From: Thioalkalivibrio sp. ALE14
Lineage (GTDB): Bacteria > Pseudomonadota > Gammaproteobacteria > Ectothiorhodospirales > Ectothiorhodospiraceae
Assembly (NCBI RefSeq): GCF_000376845.1
Contig: NZ_AQXY01000028.1
Coordinates: 248,001-312,000, forward strand
Length of the DNA stretch: 64,000 bases
Direction of reading: 5' to 3'
The notes below the pieces were generated by a model. It had not been told where the DNA came from, did no database searches, and worked only from the letters and a program-made list of their open reading frames with translations. Shown piece by piece: positions 27,994-43,211 of the stretch; position 1 is the stretch's first letter; the number at the start of each line of letters is the position of its first letter. A program made the translations under genes and the position numbers.

Positions 27994-29351
27994 CAGGGGG
28001 CCTGCTTCTCCAGCAGCGCGTAATAGAAGCCGTCCCCGCCTTCCAGCCCCAGCGGCAGCGACACGCCCACCGGACGGGCCTTGCTGCCCGGGATGGCGTA
28101 TTCGCCCTCCAGCGGCCGGGCCTGCGCATCCGCGTTCGCCTCCATGAACGGGGCAACCACCGCCTCGTTCTCCGGCGACAGCAGCGAACAGGTGGCGTAC
28201 AGCAACCGGCCGCCCGGCCGGAGCAGCTTCCAGGCACCCGCCAGCAGGCGGGCCTGCTCCGCGGCCAGGCGCGGAATGTCATCCGCCCTGCGCAGGGTCT
28301 TGATGTCCGGGTGGCGCCGGATCACACCGGTGGCGGAACAGGGAACGTCCAGCAGGATCGCGTCGAAGGGCTCGCCATCCCACCAGTCATCGATTGCGTC
28401 CAGATCGGCCGCGACCAGGCAGGCGTCATACCCCAGCCGGTCGAGGTTCTCGCGCACCTGCTCCAGGCGCTCGGGATCGTTGTCCAGCGCGGTGAGGTCC
28501 AGTTTCCCGCCGGCGCGCTCCAGCAGATGCCCGGTCTTGCCGCCCGGCGCCGCGCAGGCGTCCAGCACGCGTTCGCCGGGCTGGGGGTCCAGCAACTGGC
28601 CGGCCCACTGCGCCGAGGCGTCCTGAACCGACAGTGCCCCGTGGCCGAACCCTGGCAGTGCGGCCACGTCGACCGGGTCGTCCAGGGTCATCGCGCAGGG
28701 CAGCGCCGGGTGCGCGCGCGCCGGGATGCCGGCCGCGGACAGGGCCTCCAGCGCCGCCTCGCGACTGTCGCGATGCAGGTTCACGCGCAGGGTCATCGGC
28801 GCGGGGCGGGTCGCGGCCTCCAGCAGCGTCTCCCAGTCTTCCGGCCAGGCCTCGCGAATGGCCTCCAGCAGCCATTCCGGGACCGCATAGCGCAGCATCG
28901 GGTCGGCCTCGATCTGGCTGGCCAGCTCGTCCTGCTCGCGCAGGGCACGGCGCAGCACCGCGTTAATCAGGCCCACCGCACCAGGGCGATGGATCTCGCG
29001 CGCCAGTTCGGCGGTCTCGCGCACCGCCGCGTGATCCCGCGTACCGAAATGCAGCACTTCGGCCAGGCCCTGCGCCAGCAGCACGCCGATCACGGCATCC
29101 TTCTTGCGCAGCGGCCGGTCGAGAAAGCCGCCGACCAGCCCCTGCAGCTGCGGATACCAGCGCAGCGTGGTGTAGGCGAGTGCCTGAACCCAGGCCGCGT
29201 CGCGCGACGCGAGCCCCTCGGTGACCAGCTCCACCGCCCGGGTCAGCGACTGCCCCTGCAGCACCACGCGCTCCACCGCCTCCAGCGCACGCTGGCGCGG
29301 CGAACGCGAGTCCACCCGCGAGGGCACCACGCGTTTCGGCTTGCCCGCCAT
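27993..29351 (-). CDS. rsmB: 16S rRNA m5C967 methyltransferase RsmB
   Basis: 452 residues. N-terminal NusB-like RNA-binding helices (residues about 20-150), then a SAM methyltransferase domain: VLDACAAPGGKTGHLLE (SAM site), LDVPCSATGVIRRHPDIK and YATCSLLSPENE (the two Cys that attack and release the target cytosine). Methylates C967 of 16S rRNA. It shares one base with the DUF4390 start and is in the def-fmt-rsmB run. Confidence 0.97.
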   Translation of the reverse strand: MAGKPKRVVPSRVDSRSPRQRALEAVERVVLQGQSLTRAVELVTEGLASRDAAWVQALAYTTLRWYPQLQGLVGGFLDRPLRKKDAVIGVLLAQGLAEVLHFGTRDHAAVRETAELAREIHRPGAVGLINAVLRRALREQDELASQIEADPMLRYAVPEWLLEAIREAWPEDWETLLEAATRPAPMTLRVNLHRDSREAALEALSAAGIPARAHPALPCAMTLDDPVDVAALPGFGHGALSVQDASAQWAGQLLDPQPGERVLDACAAPGGKTGHLLERAGGKLDLTALDNDPERLEQVRENLDRLGYDACLVAADLDAIDDWWDGEPFDAILLDVPCSATGVIRRHPDIKTLRRADDIPRLAAEQARLLAGAWKLLRPGGRLLYATCSLLSPENEAVVAPFMEANADAQARPLEGEYAIPGSKARPVGVSLPLGLEGGDGFYYALLEKQAP

Positions 29352-30316
29352 CAGGCCGCCCCCGTCAGGGTTTCGCCGACCAGATCCGCATTGCGGGCCC
29401 AGTCGGCCGCCGCGACCGCACGACGACCGGGCAGCTGCACGGCCTGCAACCGCAGGACACCGTCGCCCGTGGCCACATCCACACCCTCCGGGCCGGCGCG
29501 CAGGATGGTTCCCGGCGACGCATCGGACGCGGCAGACAGCGGGGTCGCGGCGTACACCCGCAACGCCTGCCCCTGCCAGCCGGCCTGTGCCACCGGCCAG
29601 GGATTGAAGGCGCGCACCTGGCGATCCAGGGCCGCGGCCGGCTGCGACCAGTCCATCCAGGCCTCCTGTTTTTCCAGCTTGCGGGCGTAGGTGGCCTGCG
29701 TGTCATCCTGCGGCCAGGGCGCGGATTCGCCCGCCGCAATCATTGGGAGCTGTTCCACCAGCAATTCCGCCCCCGCACGGGCGAGGACGTCGTGCAGGCT
29801 CCCGGTGGTGGTCTCCGGCGTGATCGGGACGCGGCGGCAGGCGTGCACCGGCCCAGTATCCAGCCCCGGCGCCATCTGCATCAGGCAGACCCCGGTCTCG
29901 GCATCCCCCTCCAGGATCGCGCGATGAATCGGTGCCGCACCGCGCCAGCGCGGCAGCAGCGAGGCGTGGATGTTGAGGCCGCCCAGCGGCGGGATCGCGA
30001 GCACGGCGCGCGGCAGGATCAGCCCGTAGGCCGCCACGACCAGGATGTCCGGGCGCCAGGCGGCGAGTTCCGCTTGAGCCTCGGCGGACTTCAGACTCTC
30101 CGGCTGCACCACCGGCAGGCCGCCTGCCTCGGCGACCTGCTTGACTGGGCCGGGGCGCAGCTTGCGCCCGCGGCCGGCCGGGCGGTCCGGCTGGGTGTAG
30201 ACCGCGACCGGCGCATGCCCCGCCTCGATCAGGGCCTGCAGCGCCGGGACCGCGAAATCCGGCGTCCCGGCGTAGACGATGCGCAGGGAGTCGACGTCCG
30301 TGCCCGCCACCCCCAT
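29351..30316 (-). CDS. fmt: methionyl-tRNA formyltransferase
   Basis: 321 residues. Formylates initiator Met-tRNA using 10-formyl-tetrahydrofolate. Motifs: [31 protein letters not shown], catalytic Asn/His/Asp in [22 protein letters not shown] and APGLDTGPV, and a C-terminal OB-fold domain. It shares one base with both rsmB and def, indicating tight translational coupling. Confidence 0.97.
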   Translation of the reverse strand: MGVAGTDVDSLRIVYAGTPDFAVPALQALIEAGHAPVAVYTQPDRPAGRGRKLRPGPVKQVAEAGGLPVVQPESLKSAEAQAELAAWRPDILVVAAYGLILPRAVLAIPPLGGLNIHASLLPRWRGAAPIHRAILEGDAETGVCLMQMAPGLDTGPVHACRRVPITPETTTGSLHDVLARAGAELLVEQLPMIAAGESAPWPQDDTQATYARKLEKQEAWMDWSQPAAALDRQVRAFNPWPVAQAGWQGQALRVYAATPLSAASDASPGTILRAGPEGVDVATGDGVLRLQAVQLPGRRAVAAADWARNADLVGETLTGAA

Positions 30317-30849
30317 CAGACCGCGGGAACCGCGGTCTTGTCACCGGCCCCGGTACGCCCACCCTGCTTCTCGAGTTTCTTGCGGATGCGGCTGCGCTTG
30401 AGGCTGGACAGGTAATCGACGAACAGCTTGCCTTCGAGGTGGTCGATCTCGTGCTGGATGCACACCGCCAGCAGGCCATCAATTTCCAGCTCGAAGGGCT
30501 GGCCGTCGCGCCCCAGGGCACGCACGCGGATCCGGTCGGCGCGCTGCACCTTCTCGTAGAAGCCGGGCACGGACAGGCAGCCCTCGTCCATCTCCTCCTC
30601 GCCGGAGGTCTCCAGGATCTCCGGGTTGATCAGGGCATGCGGCTCGCTCTGATCCTCGGAAATATCCGCCACCAGCACGCGCTTCTGGACGTTGATCTGG
30701 GTGGCGGCCAGACCGATGCCGGGCGCGGCGTACATGGTCTCGAACATGTCGTCCACCAGGGTGCGGATCTCGTCGTCCACCTCGGCGACCGGCTCGGCCT
30801 TCAGGCGCAGCCGGGGGTCAGGGAAGTGCAGGATTTCACGCTTGGCCAT
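30316..30849 (-). CDS. def: peptide deformylase
   Basis: 177 residues. Fe/Zn enzyme that removes the N-formyl group from new proteins. The three motifs are [20 protein letters not shown] (Cys ligand) and [12 protein letters not shown] (two His ligands and catalytic Glu). First gene of the leftward operon; its promoter must lie in the 142-bp gap shared with the rightward LysM gene. Confidence 0.97.
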   Translation of the reverse strand: MAKREILHFPDPRLRLKAEPVAEVDDEIRTLVDDMFETMYAAPGIGLAATQINVQKRVLVADISEDQSEPHALINPEILETSGEEEMDEGCLSVPGFYEKVQRADRIRVRALGRDGQPFELEIDGLLAVCIQHEIDHLEGKLFVDYLSSLKRSRIRKKLEKQGGRTGAGDKTAVPAV

Positions 30850-30991
30850 GAAAAAACCTCAAACTTTGTACTGTACAGACGTCGCAATTCTGCTAACGTT
30901 GGACCGCAATATCCGCGGAATTGCGTCATCCGATTGGGGGCCGGGCCACAGGAAGGCTCGGGGAGCGCGCGGACCTGACAGGGGACACCAA

Positions 30992-32146
30992 ATGTACAAG
31001 ACCAGGGCCACCACGACCTTCGTTCTGCCGGGCATTCTCTTCAGTGTAACGCTGTTGCTGGGCGCCTGCGCGGCCACGCCGGACAACGGCGGCGGAGAAA
31101 CGACCGCCTCCGACACCCGCGAGACGCCGACCACCGCCCGCCAGACGCGCAACGCCCTGGAAGAGCGCACAGCCGCCGAACCGGAGATCCGTGAATCCGC
31201 GCCGGAACGCTACGTGGTGAAGAGGGGCGACACCCTCTGGGACATCTCCGCGATGTTCCTGCAGGACCCCTGGTACTGGCCGGAGATCTGGCTGGTCAAT
31301 CCCGAGATCGAGAACCCCCACCTGATCTACCCAGGCGACGTCCTGAGCATCCACTACGTGGACGGCCAGCCGCGCATCATGGTCGACGGCGGCCCGCGCG
31401 TGCGCCCGACCCATCGCCTGTCGCCCGAAGTGCGGGTAGTGGAACGCGACGAGGACGTCTCGCCCATCTCCACCTTGCAGTCGTTCATGTTCCGCCCGCA
31501 GGTGCTGGACGAAGAGACCCTCGAAAACGCCCCGTACATCCTTGCCTCGCAGGACGAGCGCGTGATCTTCGGCCCGGGTGACCGCGTCTACGTGCGCAAC
31601 GCCGAGGACACCGAACGCTACGAGCTCTATCACATCGTGCGCCACGACGGCATGCTCACCGACCCCGACACCGGCGAGGACCTCGGTATTGCCACCCTGC
31701 CGGTGGGCGAGGCCGAGATCATCGAACCGGGCAACGTCGCCCGCGCCGACATCCGCAAGGGCGAGCGCGAGGCCATCCGCGGCGACCGCCTGGTGCCCTA
31801 CGCGGACGAGCAGGACATGCTGTTCGACATCGGCCGCCCGCCCGCCGGGACCGAGGGCACGATCATCTCGCTGTTCGACGCGATCAGCCAGATCGGGCAG
31901 CTGCAGGCCGCCATCATCAACCGTGGCGAACGCGACGGGATCGAGAATGGCCAGGTCTTTGCCGCCTTCACGGCCGGGCGCGAGGTACGCGACCCGATCA
32001 GCGACCGCGCCAACGAGGTGGTCACCCTGCCGGAAGAGGAAGTTGGCACCGTGATGGTCTTCCAGACCTTCGAGAAGGTTTCCTACATCCTGGTGACCGA
32101 CGCCGAGCGCACCCTGCGCGAGGGCGACAAGGTTCGCACTCCCTGA
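30992..32146 (+). CDS. LysM-domain lipoprotein
   Basis: 384 residues. The lipoprotein signal ends in LLLGAC (Cys18-20 region), followed by a low-complexity acidic linker and a LysM domain (YVVKRGDTLWDISAMFLQDP...NPHLIYPGDVLSIHY), then a C-terminal region rich in beta strands. Probably binds peptidoglycan in the periplasm. The ATG at 30992 follows GGGGA by seven bases. It commonly lies between def and dprA in gammaproteobacteria. Precise role unknown. Confidence 0.87.
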   Translation: MYKTRATTTFVLPGILFSVTLLLGACAATPDNGGGETTASDTRETPTTARQTRNALEERTAAEPEIRESAPERYVVKRGDTLWDISAMFLQDPWYWPEIWLVNPEIENPHLIYPGDVLSIHYVDGQPRIMVDGGPRVRPTHRLSPEVRVVERDEDVSPISTLQSFMFRPQVLDEETLENAPYILASQDERVIFGPGDRVYVRNAEDTERYELYHIVRHDGMLTDPDTGEDLGIATLPVGEAEIIEPGNVARADIRKGEREAIRGDRLVPYADEQDMLFDIGRPPAGTEGTIISLFDAISQIGQLQAAIINRGERDGIENGQVFAAFTAGREVRDPISDRANEVVTLPEEEVGTVMVFQTFEKVSYILVTDAERTLREGDKVRTP

Positions 32147-32167
32147 TCGGACTTGCGGCCCGGCTGC

Positions 32168-33307
32168 ATGCGTGATGCCGGAACGGCGGCCGCTCCGCAC
32201 CAGGACTGGCTGCGCCTGATCAATACCCCCGGCCTCGGCCCGCGGCGCCTGCTGCAACTGGTCGAGGCCTTCGGCACCCCGGGCCACGCTCTGGATGCCC
32301 CCGCCGCCGAATGGCAGCGCGCGGGCATCGACCTCAAGCTGGATGACGCCGCGCGCCAGACCCGCGACGCCGGCGCCGAGGCCGACCGGGCCTGGCTGGA
32401 TGCCGATCCCCGGCACTCCCTGCTGTGCCTGGACGACCCGGCCTACCCACCCCTGCTCGCCGAGCTCCCCGACCCGCCGCCCGTGCTGTACCTGAACGGC
32501 GATCCCGCGCTGCTGCGCACCCCGCAGGTGGGGATCGTCGGCAGCCGCGAGGCCACGCCGCAGGGCGAGCGCCTGGCCAGCGAATTCGCCCGCGAACTGG
32601 CCGGCGCCGGCCTCACCGTCACCAGCGGCCTGGCGCGCGGTATCGACGGCGCCGCCCACGAGGGCGCGCTGGCCGCACCCGACGGCCGCACCATCGCGGT
32701 GGTCGCCACCGGGCCCGACCGCATCTATCCCGCCCAGCACCGGCGCCTCGCCCACCGCATCGCGGACCACGGCCTGGTGGTCTCGCTGTGGCCCACCGGC
32801 ACCCGGCCCCTGGCGCGCAACTTTCCCCAGCGCAATCGCGTGATCAGCGGCCTGTCGCTGGCGACGCTGGTCGTCGAGGCGGCCCTGAAAAGTGGCTCGC
32901 TGATCACCGCGCGCCTGGCCGCCGAGCAGGGGCGCCAGGTCTATGCCGTCCCCGGCTCGGTGCTGAGCCCGGCCAGCCGCGGCTGCCACCGACTGATCCG
33001 CGATGGCGCCCAGCTGGTGGAGTCGGCCGACGAGATCCTCGATGACCTCGCGGACTGGCTCGGCGTCGCACCGAATGCGCCCGCTACTCAAGCGGAACCC
33101 GCCCGCGAGCCCTTGGACCCGGAGCAGGAACGCGTGCTGAACGCGATGGGTTTCGACCCGGTCCCGCTGGAAACCCTGCGCGAACGCACCAAATTGACCA
33201 TCGAACAGCTTTCATCCATGCTGGTTTTGCTTGAACTCCATGGCCGCGTGGCCGCCCTCGACCACGGGCGCTACCAGCGCCTCGACGCAGGATCCCCCGA
33301 ATCATGA
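32168..33307 (+). CDS. dprA: DNA-processing protein DprA
   Basis: 379 residues. Binds incoming single-stranded DNA during natural transformation and loads RecA. Rossmann-like core: GIVGSREATPQGERLA, TSGLARGIDGAAHEGAL, VVATGPDRIYPAQHRRL, RNRVISGLSLATLVVEA, SGSLITARLAAEQGR. C-terminal winged-helix DML1-like domain (LDPEQERVLNAMGFDPVPLE). ATG at 32168. The type IV pilus genes at the window start could provide DNA uptake, but competence is inference. Confidence 0.95.
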   Translation: MRDAGTAAAPHQDWLRLINTPGLGPRRLLQLVEAFGTPGHALDAPAAEWQRAGIDLKLDDAARQTRDAGAEADRAWLDADPRHSLLCLDDPAYPPLLAELPDPPPVLYLNGDPALLRTPQVGIVGSREATPQGERLASEFARELAGAGLTVTSGLARGIDGAAHEGALAAPDGRTIAVVATGPDRIYPAQHRRLAHRIADHGLVVSLWPTGTRPLARNFPQRNRVISGLSLATLVVEAALKSGSLITARLAAEQGRQVYAVPGSVLSPASRGCHRLIRDGAQLVESADEILDDLADWLGVAPNAPATQAEPAREPLDPEQERVLNAMGFDPVPLETLRERTKLTIEQLSSMLVLLELHGRVAALDHGRYQRLDAGSPES

Positions 33308-33789
33308 ACGAGAACGTGCTGGATGTGCTCATGTATCTCTTCGAGCACACCATCGACGAGGAATCCGACGAGGAGCCGGACCGCTCGGAACTGGAACGCC
33401 ACCTGGTGGAGGCCGGTTTTGCCCGGCGCGAGATCGATCGCGCCCTCGGCTGGCTGGATCGCCTGATGAGCGAGGCCCCGCTGGCCGGCCGCGGCGGCGA
33501 TGGCGCCGCCCAGCGGATCTACGCCCCGGAAGAGCGCAAGCGTCTGGACACCGAGGCCCACGGCTTCCTGCTGCACCTGGAGCAGAACGGCCTGCTGACC
33601 GCCGGCACCCGCGAGCTGGTGCTGGATCGCGTGATGGAGCTGGACGCCGAGGAGATCGACCTCGACCAGCTGCGCTGGGTGGTGCTGATGGTGCTGTTCA
33701 ACCAGCCGGACGACGCGATCGCCTATTCCCGCCTGGAAGAGGTCATGCGCGACGATTCGGGGCCGTCGGCCGTGGATTATCTGCACTGA
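33304..33789 (+). CDS. smg: Smg protein (DUF494)
   Basis: 161 residues, acidic, matching Smg/DUF494: MNENVLDVLMYLFEHTIDEE, a helical middle, and LRWVVLMVLFNQPDDAIAYS at the end. Cytoplasmic; function not established. It overlaps dprA by four bases and precedes topA, the standard order. Confidence 0.93.
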   Translation: MNENVLDVLMYLFEHTIDEESDEEPDRSELERHLVEAGFARREIDRALGWLDRLMSEAPLAGRGGDGAAQRIYAPEERKRLDTEAHGFLLHLEQNGLLTAGTRELVLDRVMELDAEEIDLDQLRWVVLMVLFNQPDDAIAYSRLEEVMRDDSGPSAVDYLH

Positions 33790-33820
33790 CTCCCCCGTCT
33801 TTCGAGGGTCATGCGGTAGC

Positions 33821-33857
33821 CACGGGCGTTTTCCTCCTCTAGTCTTTAGCGCCCGTG
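33821..33857 (+). promoter_or_regulatory. hairpin in the topA leader
   Basis: CACGGGCG and CGCCCGTG form a perfect 8-bp stem with a 21-base pyrimidine-rich loop, about 75 bp before topA. No following U-tract. Could be a weak terminator of smg or a leader structure. Confidence 0.4.
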
Positions 33858-36490
33858 ACCCCGGTTGCGTACCTGCAACCGCCACCGCCCCGAAACGGAA
33901 CCCGCTGCCACGGAGACGGTCCCGAGCGACATGAGCAAGCACCTCGTCATTGTAGAGTCCCCCGCCAAGGGCAAGACCATCGAGAAGTACCTGGGTCCCG
34001 ACTACCAGGTCCTCGCCTCGTACGGCCATGTACGCGACCTGGTACCCAAGGAGGGCGCGGTGGACCCGGAAGACGGCTTCCGGATGAAGTACGACATCAT
34101 CGAGCGCAGCGAGAAGCAGATCGAAGCGATCGCCAAGGCGCTGAAGAAGGCCGACGACCTGATCCTCGCGACTGACCCCGACCGCGAAGGCGAGGCGATC
34201 TCCTGGCACCTCTACGAGGTCCTGCGCGAGCGCGGGCTGCTGGAGAATCGTGGCGTGCACCGGGTCGTGTTCCACGAAATCACCAAGAAGGCGATCCAGC
34301 AGGCGATCGCGGAGCCACGTGACCTCGCCCAGCCGCTGATCGACGCCCAGCAGGCGCGGCGCGCGCTGGACTACCTGGTCGGCTTCAACCTCTCGCCGCT
34401 GTTGTGGCGCAAGATCAAGCGCGGCCTGTCGGCCGGGCGCGTACAGAGCCCCGCCCTGCGCATGATCTGCGAACGCGAGAACGAGATCGAGGCCTTCGTC
34501 GCGCGCGAATACTGGACCCTGGATGCCCTGAGCGAACGCCAGGGCCAGGCCTTCACCGCGCGCCTGACCCACCTCGATGGCAACAAGCTGGACCAGTTCG
34601 ACCTCAACAGTGCCGATCTCGCGCATGATGCGCAGAAGCGGCTGACCGACGCCGCCGGCGGCGAACTCAAAGTCGCGAAGGTCGAGAAGAAGCAGCGCCG
34701 CCGCAACCCGGCCGCGCCGTTCACCACCTCGACCCTGCAGCAGGAGGCCTCGCGCAAGCTCGGCTTCACCGCCAGCCGCACCATGCGCACCGCGCAGCAG
34801 CTCTACGAGGGGATCGACCTCGGCTCCGGCGCGATCGGCCTGATCACCTACATGCGTACCGACTCCGTAGCCCTGGCCGGCGAGGCGATTGCCGAGATGC
34901 GCGGCCTGATCGAGGAGCGCTACGGCGCGAACAACGTCCCCGACAGCCCGCGCCAGTACAAGACCAAGTCGAAGAACGCGCAGGAGGCCCACGAGGCCAT
35001 CCGCCCGACCTCCGTGCGCCGCCTGCCGAACGAGGTCCGCGACCGCCTGAGCAGCGACCAGGCGCGCCTGTATGACCTGATCTGGAAGCGTACCGTCGCC
35101 TGCCAGATGATCCACGCGACCTTCGATACCGTCGCCGCCGACCTGGTCCCGGGCGAGACGCAGCACCGCTTCCGCGCCACCGGCTCCACCCTGGTCGACC
35201 CCGGCTTCATCGCCGTCTACCAGGAGGGCCGCGACGACGCGCAGGACGACGACGAGGACAAGCGCCTGCCGGAGATGGCCGAGGGCGACACGGTCCAGCT
35301 GAACGAGGTCACCGCCGACCAGCACTTCACCGAACCGCCGCCGCGCTACACCGAGGCCAGCCTGGTGAAGACGCTGGAGGAATACGGCATCGGCCGCCCG
35401 TCGACCTACGCCAGCATCATCTCCACCCTGCAGTCGCGCGAGTACGTGGAGATGGACGGCAAGCGCTTTATCCCGACCGATACCGGCCGGATCGTGAACA
35501 GCTTCCTGACCCAGCACTTCGACCGCTACGTCGACTACGACTTCACCGCCAAGCTGGAAGACGAACTGGACGCCATCTCGCGCGGCGAGAAGGACTGGGT
35601 CCCGGTGCTGGAGGATTTCTGGGGCGATTTCCGCGACCGGGTGAAAGAGAAGGAAGAGAACGTCACACGCGCCGAGGCCGTGCAGTCGCGCGAACTGGGC
35701 ACCGACCCCAAGAGCGGGCGCCCGGTCTCGGTACGCCTCGGTCGCTTCGGTCCGATCGTGCAGATCGGCACCAAGGACGACGAGGAAAAGCCGCTGTTCG
35801 CCGGGTTATTGCCCGGGCAGAAGATGGACAAGGTCACCCTCGACGAGGCCCTGGAACTGTTCAAGCTGCCGCGCGATCTGGGCGAGACACCCGAGGGCGA
35901 ACCGGTGATGGTGAACATCGGACGCTTCGGCCCGTACGTGAAGTACGGCTCCAAGTACGCCTCCCTCGGCCCCGACGACGATGTCTGGACCATCGAGCTG
36001 CCGCGAGCGCTGGAGATCGTCGCCGAGAAGAAGAAAAAGGATGCCGAACGCTTCATCAAGAGCTTCGACGAGGAGGGCATCCAGGTCCTCAACGGGCGCT
36101 ACGGCCCCTACGTGACCGACGGCAGCAAGAACGCCAAGATCCCGAAAGAGACCGACCCCAAGTCCCTGACGCTGGAGCAGTGCCAGGAACTGATCGCGGC
36201 CGCCCCGGAACGCAAGGGCCGCGGCCGCAAGGGCGCCGCCAAGTCGACCGCCAAGGCCTCCGGCAAGACTGCCACCAAGGCCGCTGACAAGAAGGCCACT
36301 GGCAAGACCGCGGCCAAGTCGACCTCGAAATCGGCCGGGACGAAGAAGACCACCACGAAGAAGGCGGCCACGACCAAAAAGGCCGCCAGCAAGTCGGGTA
36401 CCAAGAAGACCGCCAGCAAAAAGACCCCGGCGAAAAAGTCCGGCGCTTCGAAGCCCGGCGACAGTGGCAATGCCGGCGACAGCCGCCTGA

Positions 36491-39947
<3,457 letters not shown>

Positions 39948-40049
39948 CCCGCGGCGTACCCGGGTTCATGGACGGTTCACCCGTATAGCCGCAAGCTGGG
40001 TTCATCACGTCCGCTGCCTTGCGGATCACACGAACACGGGAGACTCGCC

Positions 40050-40712
40050 ATGCAACGCATTCTTGCTCTGGCCGCCACCGGCGCCCTGGTGCTGGTGATG
40101 GGCTGCACCACCACCGATCCGTACACCGGGGAAGAACGTGTCTCGCGCGCCACCATCGGGGCCGGCATCGGCGCTGCTACCGGCGCGGTTCTCGGGAGCG
40201 TGACCAGCAGCCGCAACCGCACCCAGCGCGCAATGATCGGCGCCGGGATCGGGGCACTGGCCGGGGGCGCGATCGGCAACTACATGGACCGTCAGGAGGA
40301 TGCCCTGCGCGAACAGCTGCGCGGGACCGGCGTCAGCGTGACCCGCGACGGCGACAACATCATCCTCAACATGCCGAGCAACATCACCTTCGATTTCGAC
40401 CGCAGCGACATCAAGCCGCAGTTCCACGACGTCCTCGATTCGGTCGCGCTGGTCCTGGAGGAGTTCGACCAGACCGGCATCGAGGTCGCCGGCCACACCG
40501 ACAGCACCGGCCGGGTGGAATACAACATGGATCTGTCCGAACGTCGCGCCCAGAGCGTGGGCCAGGCCCTGATCCGTCGCGGTGTGCAGCCCGTGCGCGT
40601 CCACACCATTGGCTTCGGGCCGCATCAACCGGTCGCAACCAACGAGACCGACGCGGGCCGCGAACAGAACCGCCGGGTCGAGCTGACCCTGTTCCCGCTG
40701 ACCGCCAACTAA
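40050..40712 (+). CDS. OmpA-family lipoprotein with glycine zipper
   Basis: 220 residues. Lipobox LVMGC, then two glycine-zipper segments ([16 protein letters not shown] and [18 protein letters not shown]) and a C-terminal OmpA/Pal peptidoglycan-binding domain ([56 protein letters not shown]). YiaD-like; outer-membrane anchored and linking to the cell wall. GGGAG six bases before the ATG. Own transcription unit, followed by a strong hairpin. Confidence 0.92.
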   Translation: MQRILALAATGALVLVMGCTTTDPYTGEERVSRATIGAGIGAATGAVLGSVTSSRNRTQRAMIGAGIGALAGGAIGNYMDRQEDALREQLRGTGVSVTRDGDNIILNMPSNITFDFDRSDIKPQFHDVLDSVALVLEEFDQTGIEVAGHTDSTGRVEYNMDLSERRAQSVGQALIRRGVQPVRVHTIGFGPHQPVATNETDAGREQNRRVELTLFPLTAN

Positions 40713-40725
40713 TCGGCCTTTGGCA

Positions 40726-40751
40726 GGCCCGGCGGCGCAGTCCGCCGGGCC
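40726..40751 (+). terminator. hairpin after the OmpA lipoprotein gene
   Basis: Perfect 10-bp stem GGCCCGGCGG/CCGCCGGGCC with 6-base loop, 14 bp past the stop. It lacks a U-tract, so the termination strength is uncertain. Confidence 0.55.
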
Positions 40752-40890
40752 GCCCCGATGCGGCTTGTTCGGTGCTTCGCGCTGGACACCCCCACCCTTC
40801 CTGCGGCAGAATCCCGGTCATTCGCCGCATCGACATTTTTCGGTGCAATCGCGTCCATTCACGACAGGATCGCTACCGATTCCCCCTGCC

Positions 40891-41331
40891 ATGGCGTCCA
40901 TACTGCTGCTCAACGGCCCCAACCTGAACCTGCTGGGACAGCGGGAGCCGGAGCGCTACGGTGCGCAGACCCTGGCGGATATCGAGACCGACCTTCGGGC
41001 CCGGGCGGAACAGGCCGGGGCCTCCTTCGACTGCTTCCAGAGCAACCACGAAGGCGACCTGATCGACCGCATCCATGCCGCCCCCGGCGAGGGCGTGCAG
41101 CGAATACTGATCAACCCGGGCGGCCTGACCCATACCAGCGTCAGCCTGCGTGATGCCCTGCTGGGCGTCGCCATCCCGTTCTACGAGATCCACATCAGCA
41201 ACATCCACGCCCGCGAGCCCTTCCGCCAGACCTCGCGTCTGAGCGATGTCGCCGCCGGTCTGGTCAGTGGCTTCGGGGTCATTGGCTATCGGCTGGCGCT
41301 GGATGCGGCGCTTGCAGCTATCAAGGAATAA
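40891..41331 (+). CDS. aroQ: 3-dehydroquinate dehydratase, type II
   Basis: 146 residues. Dehydrates 3-dehydroquinate in the shikimate pathway. Motifs: [21 protein letters not shown] (catalytic Tyr and Arg), [45 protein letters not shown]-like [19 protein letters not shown]. The ATG at 40891 ([11 protein letters not shown]) is the family start. First gene of aroQ-accB-accC-prmA; accB follows by nine bases. Confidence 0.97.
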   Translation: MASILLLNGPNLNLLGQREPERYGAQTLADIETDLRARAEQAGASFDCFQSNHEGDLIDRIHAAPGEGVQRILINPGGLTHTSVSLRDALLGVAIPFYEIHISNIHAREPFRQTSRLSDVAAGLVSGFGVIGYRLALDAALAAIKE

Positions 41332-41340
41332 GAGGCTTCC

Positions 41341-41802
41341 ATGGACATTCGCAAGGTCAAGAAATTGATCGACCTGCTCGACGAGAGCGGCATCCACGAG
41401 ATCGAGATTCACGAGGGTGAGGAGTCGGTCCGCATCACCCGCTCGGCCAGCGGCACTGCCGTCGCCGCTCCGGCCCCGGCACCCCTGCCCGCCGCGGCAC
41501 CGGCACCGGCCGGCGCTCCGCCCGCCGCCGCCCCGGCCGGCGAGGCCGAGGCACCCCCGGAGATGGACGGTCACCGCGTCACCGCGCCGATGGTCGGCAC
41601 CTTCTACCGGGCACCCAGCCCGGGCTCGAAGCCGTTCGTCGAGGTCGGCCAGACGGTGGAGGTCGGCGAGACCCTGTGCATCATCGAGGCGATGAAGATG
41701 CTCAACCCGATCGAGGCCGACCAGGCGGGGACGGTCCGCGACATCCTGGTCGAGAACGGCAACCCGGTGGAATACGGCCAGCCGCTGTTCATCATCGGCT
41801 GA
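41341..41802 (+). CDS. accB: biotin carboxyl carrier protein of acetyl-CoA carboxylase
   Basis: 153 residues. N-terminal domain ([20 protein letters not shown]), a flexible Ala-Pro linker of about 40 residues, and the biotinyl domain with the modified Lys in [15 protein letters not shown]. Carries the carboxyl group from AccC to the transferase in fatty-acid synthesis. Confidence 0.97.
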   Translation: MDIRKVKKLIDLLDESGIHEIEIHEGEESVRITRSASGTAVAAPAPAPLPAAAPAPAGAPPAAAPAGEAEAPPEMDGHRVTAPMVGTFYRAPSPGSKPFVEVGQTVEVGETLCIIEAMKMLNPIEADQAGTVRDILVENGNPVEYGQPLFIIG

Positions 41803-41833
41803 ACCCTCCGATTCCCTGCCAACAGGTCCGAGC

Positions 41834-43180
<1,347 letters not shown>

Positions 43181-43211
43181 GCCCTTTCCGCAACCACCAG
43201 AGCCTGACGCC

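Noticed and set aside
30865-30885. Palindrome TACTGTACAG between def and the LysM gene as a LexA box
   Set aside because: It lacks the CTGT-N8-ACAG spacing of a SOS box; def is not an SOS gene.
30926-33091. Long open frame on the minus strand opposite the LysM gene and dprA
   Set aside because: It is antisense to two well-supported genes and has the low-complexity composition expected of a high-GC shadow frame; no motif was recognised.
33271-35517. Very long minus-strand frame opposite smg and topA
   Set aside because: Shadow of strongly conserved genes; no family similarity and no ribosome site.
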